A model generated the notes under the pieces. That model was not told the DNA's origin, searched no databases, and saw only the letters and a list, made by a program, of their open reading frames with translations. This document shows, piece by piece, positions 1 to 11,939 of a stretch of 64,000 nucleotides of DNA. The stretch is from Hemileia vastatrix. Taxonomy: Eukaryota > Basidiomycota > Pucciniomycetes > Pucciniales > Zaghouaniaceae. A program made the translations under genes and the position numbers. Each line of letters starts with the position of its first letter. The stretch's first letter is position 1. The DNA lies in contig JASXTE010000002.1 in NCBI GenBank assembly GCA_030280995.1, positions 38,995,183 to 39,059,182 of the forward strand, read 5' to 3'.

Positions 1-926
1 TCCATTAAATCCAAACATTCTTCATTAGTGACATAAACATCATTACCAACAGAAACAAATTTTACCACAACATCTTTGTCTTCTACAAAAATATCTTTAA
101 ATGGAGTAAGATCTTCAGGAATAAAAAAATACAAAATTTCAACACAAGCTACCTCTTCTTTACCAACTAAGAATTCTTCCACAACAGTATTATCAAGTTG
201 GAAATTTTCTTCAGGAATATCAGAATTCAAAATATCAGTAGTAACTTCATCTTCTACTCTATCATTTTTTACCTCTTGATTCAACAAAGTGCCTCCTTCA
301 GGTTCCATATTAGCATTATCAAGGGAATCCAGATAATCCAAAACAGCCTTCTTTACCAACTCCATAGATGGTATCCTACTTTCTCCAGCTCTACTATTCT
401 TCATCAAATTATCATTTATAAGATATTCCCAAACAACCTCTTTAACCATATTCCCCATAGCATTCCAAAGCACAGTATTCACTTTTTCTTTGTGATATAT
501 AATATCACAATACAACAGATATTCCATAACCACCTGAAATTTGACCATAAACTGATAATAGTGACCAAGAGTATTGACACCACCTTTAGATTCTTATCTA
601 CTAGAAATTCCTTTGAGATTCTCATATGAATAATTCTTTGACAACCTCATAATCATCTCCATCTTTAGCTTCTCCCAAACCTGAGAGTTATACCCATCCA
701 TCTAAATAACCTCTTTTTACATATCTCTTTCACCCATAATAAACCTAATCTGCTTCACCATATCCAAAGGTAAAGCTCCATCCAAACCAGAAGAAGTTTC
801 ATACCTATTTAAAACTTCATCCAAATTATCACCAGAAAACTTGGATCCATCCAATGAGACAATCCTTACTTATTCCCTAGCAGGTACATTAGCAGCCAAA
901 ACAACAGATCTGATAACAGAAGACAT
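1..926 (-). pseudogene. Decayed gag-like frame, partial at window edge
   Basis: Reading the minus strand from an ATG at 926-924 (an in-frame TGA lies just upstream) gives one frame that runs to the window edge with four nonsense codons, at codons 19, 70, 75 and 111. All are TAA or TAG. After codon 111 it is open for about 197 codons. The visible product is acidic and hydrophilic with no metal-binding or catalytic motif. A possible LTR edge with a primer site just upstream suggests a retrotransposon gag, but I do not recognise the family. Short plus-strand ORFs here are shadows. The 3' part lies outside the window. Confidence 0.55.
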
Positions 927-1032
927 CCCAAAGACCAAATATCAACCATAAAAAAAATGAATCCAATAAGCGCCTCTTTCAGGCCAAGTGAGTCAAAGTA
1001 CAAAGTAAGAACAATTATAAGCCAGAGAATTC

Positions 1033-1056
1033 AAACCCCATGTTGGAAACCGCCAA
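1033..1056 (-). other. Candidate retrotransposon primer-binding site
   Basis: On the minus strand, CTACA (a possible LTR end) is followed by TTGGCGGTTTCC about 130 bp upstream of the decayed gag-like ATG. A TGG start directly after a CA terminus is the usual layout of a tRNA primer site. I cannot name the tRNA, and the far LTR edge was not found. Confidence 0.25.
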
Positions 1057-1973
1057 TGTAGAAAGACTCTTACAGTCACCTTACTGTAAGCAGAATTCAA
1101 GGGAATTGAATAAACAAACAAAAACCCTGTCCCTTTGAGTAAAATAAGAGTTCACAATTTACTAAGCTTAAACTTCTACTTGATATTTAATGACTAGCTG
1201 AAAAATTGATTTAATTTTTTTAGATGATGAATTGGTGTTCTTTATGAAGAGGAAAAGAAATACAACAGTGAAGTTTAATTTAGAAAAATTATATAAATGA
1301 TTGAATTATATGCTTCTATGTAGCTTATATTTTAGTGAAAAGATATTAAAATTGAGTCCCTGAAGTTGAGACATTTACAATGATACCCTATAAGTATATA
1401 TTTATGAGTCCTGTAATAAGATTTATAATGTGTTATATAAAAGTGTTATTTTTTATAAGAGTACTACAAAAATATAAAATTTTATGTATATGAAGATGGT
1501 AGTTGTTGTTTTTATACATTTAGTTAGATTATTTTTTTCCTATAATTTTTCTAATTTTGAGTCAACAGGCTTTATATGCATATTTAAATTATGTGCACTA
1601 CTTTTCTTGCCAGAGCATCCCAGAGTTTTCACGGAGATTGTACAGACTTCTGGACTCAATTAGAACCTTAAAACTTTAATAAAAAGTCTACAGAAATTCA
1701 ATTTGCTAGATCTACATCTCCTTTATGCTCCCAACTAATTTTTACTATCCATGCAGCCCTATTCATCTAATTAAAGATCATCAGAGTTAATTAAACTGTG
1801 AAAAATCAAAATTAATAAAAAAATTATTTAAAATATAAGAAAAATAACAAAAATTCCCAAAAAATTTCCAAACTCCCTTGAGAATCCTAGCTTTTGTTTA
1901 TATTCACTTTTATTTTTATACTTACATTTCTTGGCCATTAAATAATTGCTTCATTTTAACTCATATAATTGAC
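1057..1973. other. AT-rich non-coding stretch, possible LTR remnant
   Basis: No supported gene. If the primer site on its left is real, part of this stretch is the LTR of the 1-926 element, but I could not define its other end. Otherwise it holds only A/T tracts. Confidence 0.3.
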
Positions 1974-2283
1974 TGTTTGGACTTAAGAAGGTGGATTACT
2001 ACTAGTGCTTAGGCTAACCTGGGATGTGACTGACTATTTTACTAAGCAGTCAGACTAACTAGACTGAAAATTTTGGGGTTACCAACAGTGAGGCAGGAAT
2101 GGCTATGCTGATACAGCAGAGAGACTAAGAAGTAACTGGATTACTATATAAGTTGTCCAATGAGGAGGGCTCCACAGTGCTTTCCCCATATAACCCCCTT
2201 ATTCAATACCAGCTCTTCTTCCTCTTTATAATGCATAGCCCCCATAGCTCTTCTCCTTCTCACTTATCAAACAAATCCTAACA
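1974..2283 (-). repeat. 3' LTR of Ty3/gypsy element A
   Basis: This 310-bp segment aligns along its length with 52383-52700, the LTR of element C. It runs TG...CA on both strands, and its minus-strand start (TGTTAGGATTTG) directly follows a purine tract, as a 3' LTR should. A promoter-like ATTGG followed by TATATAG lies at about 2144-2162 on the minus strand. The matching 5' LTR is not in the window, because element A is cut off near 8300. Confidence 0.75.
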
Positions 2284-2301
2284 TTACCCCCTCTTTTACC
2301 C
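2284..2301 (-). other. Polypurine tract of element A
   Basis: Minus-strand GGGGTAAAAGAGGGGG followed by TAA sits between the pol stop and the LTR start. This is where the plus-strand primer of Ty3/gypsy elements is found. Confidence 0.5.
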
Positions 2302-2590
2302 CTACTTCTCCCTGCACTCTTTATCAAAATCTTTAACCTTCCCCTTACCATTGTCCAAGTTCTCCAATGGTTTTCAAGACTTGTCCCCTACTTTATAGCC
2401 TTTCCAGTGCACCAAATACTGAACCTTTCCCCTGTAAACCTGTTTAGCATTAATCTTTTCAACCTCAAACTCCTCTTCATTTCCCACATAGACTGGTGCT
2501 GGTGGCTCTTCTAGGAACCCTGGTATTGTATCTTCTTGGAACCATGTGAGTAATGAAATGTTGAGCACTGGGTGCACTTTTTTCATTGAG
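2302..2590 (-). pseudogene. Ty3/gypsy A integrase tail and chromodomain
   Basis: The frame carries the end of an integrase C-terminal module (KVHPVLNISLL) and then a chromodomain (about residues 35-70: FEVEKI, YLVHWKGY). Chromodomains on such integrases steer insertion to marked chromatin. The next aromatic codon of the domain is a TGA where a Trp is expected, so the chromodomain is broken about 20 residues before the natural TAG at 2304-2302. Its 5' continuation lies 4.6 kb away at 7220, beyond transposon element 1. The frame matches across the junction once the transposon and one copy of its 3-bp duplication are discounted. Confidence 0.8.
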
Positions 2591-2593
2591 ATG

Positions 2594-5500
2594 CACCACG
2601 CAATATTTGGGGGGAACTTGCTAGCAAGTCCTCAACTTGAATTCAGATGGAATTCAGACTGAACTCAGACTGAACTCAGACTGAACTTTACTTTGAACTC
2701 ATCTTGGGCTCTTAACCAAACATGGATGAGTCTGTGCTTGAGTAATAGTGAAAGTTTAATAAATAATTTATAGAAATAATAACAAGGGAAGATTAATAAT
2801 CTGATCCATTCACAGAATTTTTTTCACAAAACTCATTTTCATTTTCATTTTGAATTTCACCTGATCACTTAAAAGACTGAAAATTATACTATTTATTTCA
2901 AAAACATCACTTTTAACCTCTCTAATTATTTTATTCTATTTTTTTTGAAAAAATATAAAATAATATCAGTGGTTCTCTTTAATGATAACTCCTTTTAACC
3001 AAGAATTTGAAGCTTTTATTTTTTAATTTAAACCATATTACCTGATATTTTTTTTTTGTATTTTTATTATTTCTTATTATGCAATATAATTATTTTAAAC
3101 TCAATGGAATTATTTAATAAAAATATTGAACCATAAAAATTCTCAAGTTTCTATTCTAGAATACTGTGAAAAGACTCATAATTAAGAAAAATAAAAGATA
3201 GAAATATGTTTTCATAATTTCTGTTTCAATGAAGTTCTCTAATATCTTCTTTACACTTAGCACTAATAATTGATAAATTGTTTAATTATATGTCTAGAAA
3301 GAAGTATAATTCTTATACAAGTGGATTTTAATCCAGTTTTTTCCATTTTTGTATGCAAGAAGATGATTAAAATTAAAAGGAAATATCTTTTTGCTCTTTT
3401 TTTTTCTATCGAATATTCAACTACTAAGAATTTTCACAATATTAATTTATTCAATGTAATACACATATGATTTTCTGGAACTCTTCATGATGTATTTCAT
3501 CAAAATTCAATGTAAATATGGTTATTTGGTAGAGTAATCTCATGAGTTGAAATAATTAATCACTACTTAGTGAATTTTTCATATGAAAGACTGAAATTCA
3601 AGCTAGATGTAAAAATTTAAAGATAATTAAAACAAAGTAGTATAAATTTATTTAAACTTTAATTTTAGTACTTGATTTTGCTTCAATGCTGTATTGTGGG
3701 ATAATTTCAGTGTCAACCTGGGAATAAGCACCATATAATTTGAAAAGTGATCTCATGTTAAAAAATGTGCTTCAGGTAGATATTTTGATTGTATTATTGT
3801 TCAAGAACTGAATTGAATAGGTAAAAGTGGTAATTTTTCATAATTCTAACAGTTTCAAATTAAAAAACTATTATATGATATTCATTTTGTAAAAAAGACA
3901 CAATAGGTAATTTAGATTATACCCATGTAGAAAAGCAGCTGTAAAGGCAATCATCTTTTTATTAAAAATAATATTATTCCATGTTTTAAATGAAAAGAAA
4001 AAATATTTCAATTCTATGGTTTTGAAAAATAAATTAAATGAAACATTTCAGGTACGCTTTTTTAGTCATTAGAATCAAAGTTTTGATAGGAGTAATTCAC
4101 AACTGAACACTTACACGCAATTGTAAAATTATATATATGGGTTCAAGATTTATCAATGATTTATTAAAATTATGATATTTACGCTGATTGGTAGATCTTA
4201 TATGATGTTTCTATTCAGTTTCTAAGTGTATGAAAAACAATCCCTTTGATATTTTATTTAAACAGAAGAATTTAAAAATTTTCTTGAAATTGGCCTTATC
4301 ACAAAGCAATACTGGAATGGTTATATTGTTATAAAAATTAATTTAAATAGCAATATTTCAAATCTTCATAACAGATTTTAAACTAAACATAAATATTAAA
4401 ATTTGACTTTTTATAAAAATATATATTGATTTAAAAGATATTTACTTATTTTTTTTTTACAAAATGACCAATTTTATCCTGTGAGGCTTCCATTCAACTT
4501 AAATGTGTAAGTCTAAAAAATTAATATGATGCTCTGAATACTCTATATAATGTGTACCTAAGGCAAAAATAATGTTTTTTTGAAGTACTTTAAATCTAAG
4601 CAGAAGAGCTGATATCTTTTTTATTTAATATAGTTGTATAAAATTGATTTTTAGGTAGTTTTGTAATACGTAATATGGAAAGAAATCATATCATAATAAT
4701 ATATAATCAACTTAAAACTTTTTTTAATATAATATTATCTAAAAATAAATCTTAATATGTACTTATTTTTAGAACTTCAAAGTGTTTAATAAAAATATTT
4801 TGATATAAAAATATAATTATTTTTATATTTAAAAGTAATTAATAAAACTTCTAAAAAAGTATAAATTTTTTCATGGCTTAAATTATTATGAACCACACTT
4901 GGAAACAAGATTGCATTAAGAGTTCAATCTAAGTTCCACCAAAAACATGATAAATAATTTTTTTGAAAATGTATATAGTCATTGAAATGAAAAAAATTAG
5001 TAAAAGAAAGGACTCAGATATTTTATTCTGTTACTGAATAGATTATCATAAATATATTGAGGTAGATAACTTATTGAAGTTTTTTAAATTTGCAGTTATT
5101 ACAGTCAATTATCCAGTTATATATAGCAATCACAAAACAAGAAATAAGCCTAAATGGTTATATATGTGGATAAATCTTTTCCTCAACCTTTACCCTAATT
5201 ATTTAATTTAATTCAAAGCTATTTTTAATCTAACCAACATATTTTACTATTACATTTAAAAATAAATACAATAAACTCAAAAAATACATAAGTTCAATAG
5301 TTTAAAATTTCTTTAAATGTTTTATTCTAGTTTTTAACTTTTTGCTACAATTTTCCTATTATATTATTTATTTATATCATGTATAGTTATCAAAAGAATT
5401 CTGTGAATTATTGTGTAAAAAAGCAAAATAGTATTTCATTATCAATTATTTTACTATATTACTTTCTTAGTCTTAAAGTGCATTTTAAATCAAAAATATA

Positions 5501-7216
5501 AAATAAAGACGTATAAACTATAGGTTTAAGTTAAAAAATATCAATAAAAAATAATTATCAATCATTTTCCATATCGGCAGAATAGAGCTGTAGATTGAGG
5601 GGGTGGACTCTGATGTTCGCCCGAAGAACAAAGTTCACACTCCATTTTTGACTACCTCAATGGACAACCTCTCAATCTCTCCACACAAATTTTTCTGCTT
5701 TTTCATTTCTGTTAATTCTATTACCACTCACCACCCTTTTATTGCCCTCCTGATACATTTGCTACACCCTTTAAGCTTCAAAATCTATGTTTAAGCCCTC
5801 CTCACTACTCCCCTCCACTCTATTTTCACTTTTAACACAACTACACCCCTTTTGCAACCTCTCGCTCACCTCCCATTCCCCTCACTCACCCCACTCACCT
5901 CCATTAGCCCTCACCAGCCTTTCTCTCACATTCTAAAACTATTACTCACCTCCCCAGTTTATTGTCCACATCCCCCAGCTCTCGCTTACCTCCCCTAGCC
6001 CTTTCTCACCTTCCCAATCTTTCCAGCCCTTCACTCACCTCTTCCAGCCTCCCCCAGTCCCTTACTTTGGCTGGAGATGTGAGCGAGGTGCTGTAAAGAC
6101 TAAGGAAGGCTGGGAGAAGTGAGTGAGAGGCTTTTATTACCTCCCACAGACTTTCAAAGCCCCTCGCTCACCTCCCCCAGCTTCCCAAGTCCCTTAATTT
6201 GGCTGGAGATGTGAACGAGGTGCTGTAAAGACTAAGTAGGGCTGTGAGTAGTAGGTGAGAGGCTTTTATCAACTCTGCTAGCCCTTTAAGGACCCTTGCT
6301 CACCTTTTCCAGCCTTCCCGAAGTGGGTTAGGGGATTTTATAACCTCTCCCAGCCCTGTAAAGCCCCTCTCTCACCTTCCCCAGCCTTCCCCAGTTCCTT
6401 TATTTTTCTGGGGGAGGTGAGCGATGAGATTGAAGAGGTGAAAAAAGTGTTGGGGAGGCATGCAAGGGCTTGGGAAGTAGCCAACTTTTTATAAACTTGA
6501 GAATAATTAATATGTATAAATTAGAAATAACAAGGAATAAAATTTTGAGGAATTATAACCCATTCCAAGTGGTAAATAATGTAACTAAATACATATTTCA
6601 GAATTTGAGTTGCTTGTGTTTACTAAAAAAATGTGGCCAATCATTGAAAAAGGAAGATTTTTGTAGGGAAGAAACATGAAAAATGAAAAAAATACAAATT
6701 AAAATAAAACTAAATAATGACAGTGGGCTGGGAAAGGTGAGTGAGGGTCTGGGGGAGGTGTGAGAAATGAAGAGAAGAGAAGGGAGAGGGGGGGAAGGAG
6801 AGGAGAGTTGTTTTCTCACTGTGAAGGAAAGGAATAGGGAAAATGGGTAAGTAGATGGCAAGTTTAGAAATGAGATAAGGGGGTAGGATAGGAATTCAGA
6901 TTGAAGATAAGGGAGAATTAGGGGAGGGAGGCATCAGATGGAAGTCCCACTTGTAATTCTACCAGGAATCAATTCAGGAAGCAAAAAAAAGCACTAGACA
7001 TCTAGTGCACACTTTTTTCCTGCTGTGAATATTTTTTGAACTATTAATCAACTGTGGTTCAATGAAGGTTCAAATCAGTTTCAAGGTGTTTTCAAAGTAA
7101 ATTCAATATTTCTTCATGATTGTTTCATCACCACCTCAATGTGTGCTGAAAAAGATATGAATTAGGGTTCAAGGTTGCGGACTTGCTAGCAAGTCCGCCC
7201 CCCATATTGCGTGGTG
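2594..7216 (+). mobile_element. CACCACGC element 1 (CACTA-like, non-coding, 4.6 kb)
   Basis: The ends are inverted repeats: CACCACGCAATAT, a G-run, then a palindrome around ACTTGCTAGCAAGT, then CAACTTGAA-like sequence. The 3-bp target duplication is ATG (2591-2593 and 7217-7219), and it sits inside the integrase frame of element A. Length 4623 bp. I found no transposase frame. Elements 2 (14255-18855), 3 (25297-34782) and 4 (44282-48652) share its sequence. CACC termini with 3-bp duplications resemble the CACTA (En/Spm) superfamily; that placement is inference. The interior is AT-rich, then C/T-rich and G/A-rich from about 5600 to 6930. Confidence 0.85.
6055..6430. repeat. Tandem inverted-repeat units inside element 1
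   Basis: A unit of roughly 130 bp recurs about three times. Each contains a GGCTGGAGATGTGAGCGAGG-like arm and a later GCCCCTCGCTCACCTCCCCC-like arm that are near reverse complements, so each unit can fold as a hairpin. Copies drift. Confidence 0.6.
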
Positions 7217-8300
7217 ATGGTTATCTCCAATTTGTATGTTTATTAAGATACCTTACTTTTGATTTTAAATGGGCCTACTTTCTTGTGATCTAACTTAAAA
7301 CTTGGGCGCAATGTGAAAAGGAAAGATGTGCTTAGCCAAACCTTGTCACCTACCTCTAACACCCAATATTGAGTCTTCCCTTGATCATGGTGGCGCTTCA
7401 TTGAATTTTGGGATAGCCTAAGAGCTACTTCTAACTCCTGATGTATACTCAGTATATTCTGAATTTTTTCTTCAGCTTCTGGAACTTGTAATGTGGACAG
7501 GGTACCAATTGAGATTTTTGGGTGATATCCATAGTTGGCATAGAATGGTGAAATTCCAGTTGCTGCATGTGTCTAGTTTTTATTTGATAATTCTGCAAAT
7601 GGTAGTAGCTGCACACAACCATCTTGCTTATAGTTAATGAAGTGGTGAAAGTATTGTTCAATTGCCTTATTTACTATCTCAGATTGCCCATCAGTCTGTG
7701 GATGCCATGCTGTTGATAAAATGGGCTTATTGTTTAGTTTCTCATACATTTCTTTTAACATTTTAAAGTTAAAAGTACTTTCCTATTCTGATACTATACA
7801 TTCAAGTATTCCATGTAACTTCCAGACATGTGCCACCATTAAGTCTGATATACCCTCTGATTTAGCCTTTGCAGTATTAGGGACAAAGTGCACCATCTTA
7901 GTGCAGTGGTCAACTACTTTGAGGATAGTATTCTTTCCTTGATACTTAGGTAACTCCACTATAATACCATAGGAGAGTTCCTTCCATGGTTTTTTGAAAA
8001 TTTTTACTGGGTTCAGTGGTGTTTCTTTTGGACTAAACCTGTTTCTCTGAAAAGAGTCAAATGCTGTTACATAGCACTGGAAATATGCCTTCATATATTT
8101 CCAGTAAAAGTTTCAATTCAACAGCTCCACAGTTGTCAGTGGTTCTGAGTGTCTTACTATTGGGGAATTATACCTTGATTTGACCAGTTGCATCTTGAGT
8201 TCTTCATCATTTGGCACCACTATCCTCCCATTCTAAAAAATTTCTTCCCCTTCCAGGTGATACTCCTCCAATCCTTACTTTACCAATACCTCCTTTGATA
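7217..8300 (-). pseudogene. Ty3/gypsy A integrase, 5' part
   Basis: Minus-strand frames give, in order: an integrase N-terminal stretch (about 8290-8090), the catalytic core with a strand resembling the first catalytic segment (8094-7783), and HPQTDGQSE (7573-7761), whose Glu is the third member of the D-D-E triad. Frames 7783-8094 and 7573-7761 are in the same phase, separated by a stop. The C-terminal part (KLEITIS) runs into element 1 at 7219 and resumes at 2590. Reverse transcriptase and gag are missing upstream of about 8300, so element A is also 5'-truncated. Confidence 0.8.
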
Positions 8301-9145
8301 CACCAGATCAAAAGAAAGACAACTTGAAGACAAGTGGTTTTTTAGGTATCTTTAAGTAACATGGGAAGTAACCTTTGAAGGAGTTTCAGTGCTTAAATTA
8401 TTTACAAGCTAGAGCAAAACTCTGAGTGTAATTGAACCAAAAAAAAAAGTAGAGAAAGTATATTGCACTGCTTATTGTTGAAGCTTTCTATCTTATGTGA
8501 TCTTGAGTGACTTCTTAAAATTGTGCCTCAATGTTGTATTAGATTTTTTTTCCTGGAAAGAAGTCCTCCATTTAAACTATGCTTACACCATTTATTCAAG
8601 GCCCATGAAATAACTTTAATAATTTTCTTTCTGTAAGTCAGCATCATAGACTTTACCTGGAAAAAAAAATCTTTGAAGGCACATAAAGTTTTTTTTAAAA
8701 AAATAAACAATAGAATGCACTTACTCAGATTATACTCAAACCTCTAATTTTTAAAATTGCATCATAGTTTCAGGAATATAGTCCACCATATTCAAAAAAA
8801 GATTATATGATTTGATCAAGTAAGGTTTTACTTATAGCAATAAACAAAAGGAGTTAGAAAATTTATTACACTGCAGATACAGGTATAAATTGGTGATAAA
8901 ATAAAATATTTTCACTAATCATCAATATTCTATCAAACCCCTTCTAATACTCAATTTAATTTTAGTTCTGTTTTTCAATATTTTTTTAGCTTACAGAAAA
9001 TTTTATAAACTTAAGGAAAGGAAATTTAGAGTATGTGAAAGGAATTAAATTTATCCTGCATTCTATGATTAAAAATAAGTTTAATAATTAGAAAGTTTTT
9101 TTCCAAATACAGTATAGCTTCAGTAAGTTTGAATAAGTAATGCAT
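8301..9145 (-). other. Unassigned stretch with minus-strand coding scraps
   Basis: A 60-residue minus-strand frame (8528-8710) follows a TTTTTTTTTCCAG acceptor-like site. It could be a last exon of pseudogene B. I recognise no domain and see no other supported gene. Confidence 0.25.
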
Positions 9146-11310
9146 TTAATTTTTCTTTAACAATTTAAGTTGTTCTGCATTTAAACTAGCCTGAATTTGA
9201 AAACAGTAAAATTCTATAACAACTGCTAAATCTTCCAAATTGACTTTTGTCTCAGTATCAACAAGGGACTGATCTACACCAGACAACTTATAGTAGTATG
9301 TTTCATCTAAAAAGGATTTTGGAAGATCCCCAGAAAAATTTTCTTCAGAATTATCATCTATAGGGAGACTTCTGGTCCCTGCAAAAGGTTGACCACCTTC
9401 CATTCTTTGGGGTTAAGGGACCTTCAATTTCAATCAAAATTTTTCCTGATTGCTGCCTTGGCTGTTTGAGATTTAGAATTTGGAATGTATTTTGAAATTG
9501 ACCCCCTTTCAAGTCCATTTAAACATTGAACCAAACCTGTACTGCTCCATGCAGTTGGACGTTTAATCTACTCCCATCTTGACTTTCCTCAGTATCAGAG
9601 TGAATACAGATATCTTTGAATAATCTAGCCATTTCAGGGACCAAAAAAGATGAAGCCATGTTTATTTTTCCATCATGCAACTATAAAAATATTATATTTA
9701 GTCTCAATAACTTTTGAAAAGCTATAAAATGAACATTCTTACCTCTCTCTTCTTTTAAACATTTGAACCTGCACTTTTTTCAACTTCATCTTTTCAAGCT
9801 TTTGAGCTTAAGATGGTTTATCTTTTGCAATATCAGCAAATTTTTTAGACTTCCAAGATATCCACATCTCTAGGATGCTGAAAACTGCTTCATCTTTAGC
9901 ACCTTCATCTGAGCCTGAAAAGTCTATCAAATGCTTCCCATGATAGCAGGCCTTCCATCCAAGAACAATATGAGTGATTATGGTAGTGTTCCACTCTCCA
10001 TTCATACTTTATCCCCAAATATAGAAAAAACTTCTTATACAAGTTTGGGCCAATTGTGCTTCAGCTTGAAGTTTCCATTTTTTATTAATCTTCTGGCCAG
10101 GAGGTAAAGCATAGTTGGTAGTTGGAATGGATTTTGGATTTTTGAAGGTTGAAACAAGTTTTTGGGTTTTGGCTTTAATGACTAACTATCATTGAGCTGG
10201 GGTTTATTTTGTATGTGGCTTATCTTGAATTGCTTTAATCATCCTCTCCCCCTCAATTTGGGAAACGTGCCATTGATTGAATATCACATTGGAAGGAGGA
10301 TCATGAATTTTATGAGTAGCTGGGTCAATTTCTAGGAGGAGTCTAGTAAAAGAAAAAATGGAGCAACCCAATTGGAGAGGAGGCAGAAGGAATATGTGAT
10401 TTAGAAGCCAAATTGGAAGTTTTCTTTTTTACAGCAATTTCAGTCTTTCTCTTCTTGGAGGTGTGTTCTTGATGCTTGTGAAGTTGGATATATGACCTAG
10501 GATCCCAGCCAGCTGTACCTGAAATGAGCCATATAAAGATTAAAAAATATATACAAAAATAATGAATTTTTCAAAAATACCACACTCTGAAGAATCATCA
10601 TCACTAGTGAAAAATTCTAAAAACTCTCTTTCATTAACAGGTTTTTCTGTTTCTGAAAAAGATTAAATGTGATTATCTGTACTTTTTCCATAGAAAAAAA
10701 TCAATCAATTAAAAATACTAACCTGTCACCACAAAAATGTTTTCAAAAAGTTATAAGTTTATGTTAATTTCAATTAAAAAATTCAAACATTAATTTTATT
10801 TACTATTAGTATTTTCACTGGGTTCCTTATCACTGGGTCTAGGTTGAGTGTCTGGTACATGGTGAGGATTGGAGGGGGGGGTGATAGACCTGGTTTTTGG
10901 TGGTGGTGGTGGTAGACCTTGTTTTGGTGGTGGTGGAACTGATGTTAGTAGTGGACCTGGTGGTAAAGGTGGTGGTAAAGTTGATTGATAATATGGGGAT
11001 AGAGGAGGAGGAGGAGGAGGAGAAGTTTGAGGGGTGAATGATGATTGTTGGAGTTGTGTTGGTGGTGGTGGATATGAAGAAGCAGTATGTGATGGGCCAG
11101 GGGATTTTTGTGGAAAAGGAGATTCAGATCTAGTAAAAGGTGAATTAATAGGATGATCAAAATAGAATGTAATTAAGAATTATTTTCAGAAGGGTATGTG
11201 TGTTGATAAAGGCTTGTTTTATGACTGTATTGGTGCTGCAGGTGCTCTCTAATTTTGGATTTACATGATTTAGAGTCTAGTGACTCAGGGTCATCCTGAG
11301 AATCAGTCAT
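9146..11310 (-). pseudogene. Gene B: decayed multi-exon gene with proline-rich region
   Basis: The best start is ATG at 11310-11308 (MTDSQDDPES...). After a frameshift comes a proline-rich stretch (about 11150-10800) with runs of four to six Pro and little else. An exon (about 10660-10600, acidic, FTSDDDSSEC) is bounded by a TTTTTCAG acceptor and a GTATTT donor. The next exon follows CATTTCAG at about 10520 and carries a Lys/Arg cluster (SKKRKTE, KKK) that could be a nuclear signal. Further frames at 9808-10005 and 9146-9403 are open, but many are separated by stops and shifts. I recognise no family. It lies tail-to-head behind gene A on the same strand, 0.6 kb away. Confidence 0.5.
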
Positions 11311-11939
11311 AACAGCTTTTTTTCTTTTCAATGTTTGAAAATTAGAAATATAAGAATAAAATTGACATAATTTACCTAATAGATTCCATCTTAAATGTAT
11401 TGGCTTTTTATATAATTAAATTAAATGTGGACAGAAGCTTATAAATGGTGGTTGTTGCAAATAAGATTTAAAGAAGGTGTAACAATTCCAACATTTTATT
11501 TTGAGCAAAAATATTTTTCATGCATTATGCATTATAAGTTTGGTTTCACCAAAATGTTCCACCAAAATATTTGAACTGAAATGTGAGAAAATAGAAAGAC
11601 ACAAATTATTTTATCAATTGTTAGCTATCAAATTCAATATTCACCATAAAAAAAAGTAAGTTTCATATACATTCATACACTTTATAATAACATTTAATAT
11701 TCTTAGTTTTTGTAAAATTTAATTTCTACACCATTATTTGTAAAAATAATCAAAAAACTTCATTAAACACAATGAAAAAGTGAATAAATAATATAGTGAT
11801 AAATTCTTAAAAAAATTTAAAGAAAGTGTATTTTATGCAGCCAACTGAGTCTCATATTTTTGAACAATGGTTTCAATGTTCCAATTGACATAAATTAATT
11901 TCAAGAACAAATTAATAAATCTAATTACAAAGTCAGTTG

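Noticed and set aside
6470..6861. ORFs on both strands in element 1
   Set aside because: Low-complexity frames across the C/T and G/A blocks; not kept in elements 2 to 4.
10945..11160. Leu/His-rich minus-strand ORF
   Set aside because: It is an out-of-phase reading of the proline-rich part of gene B.
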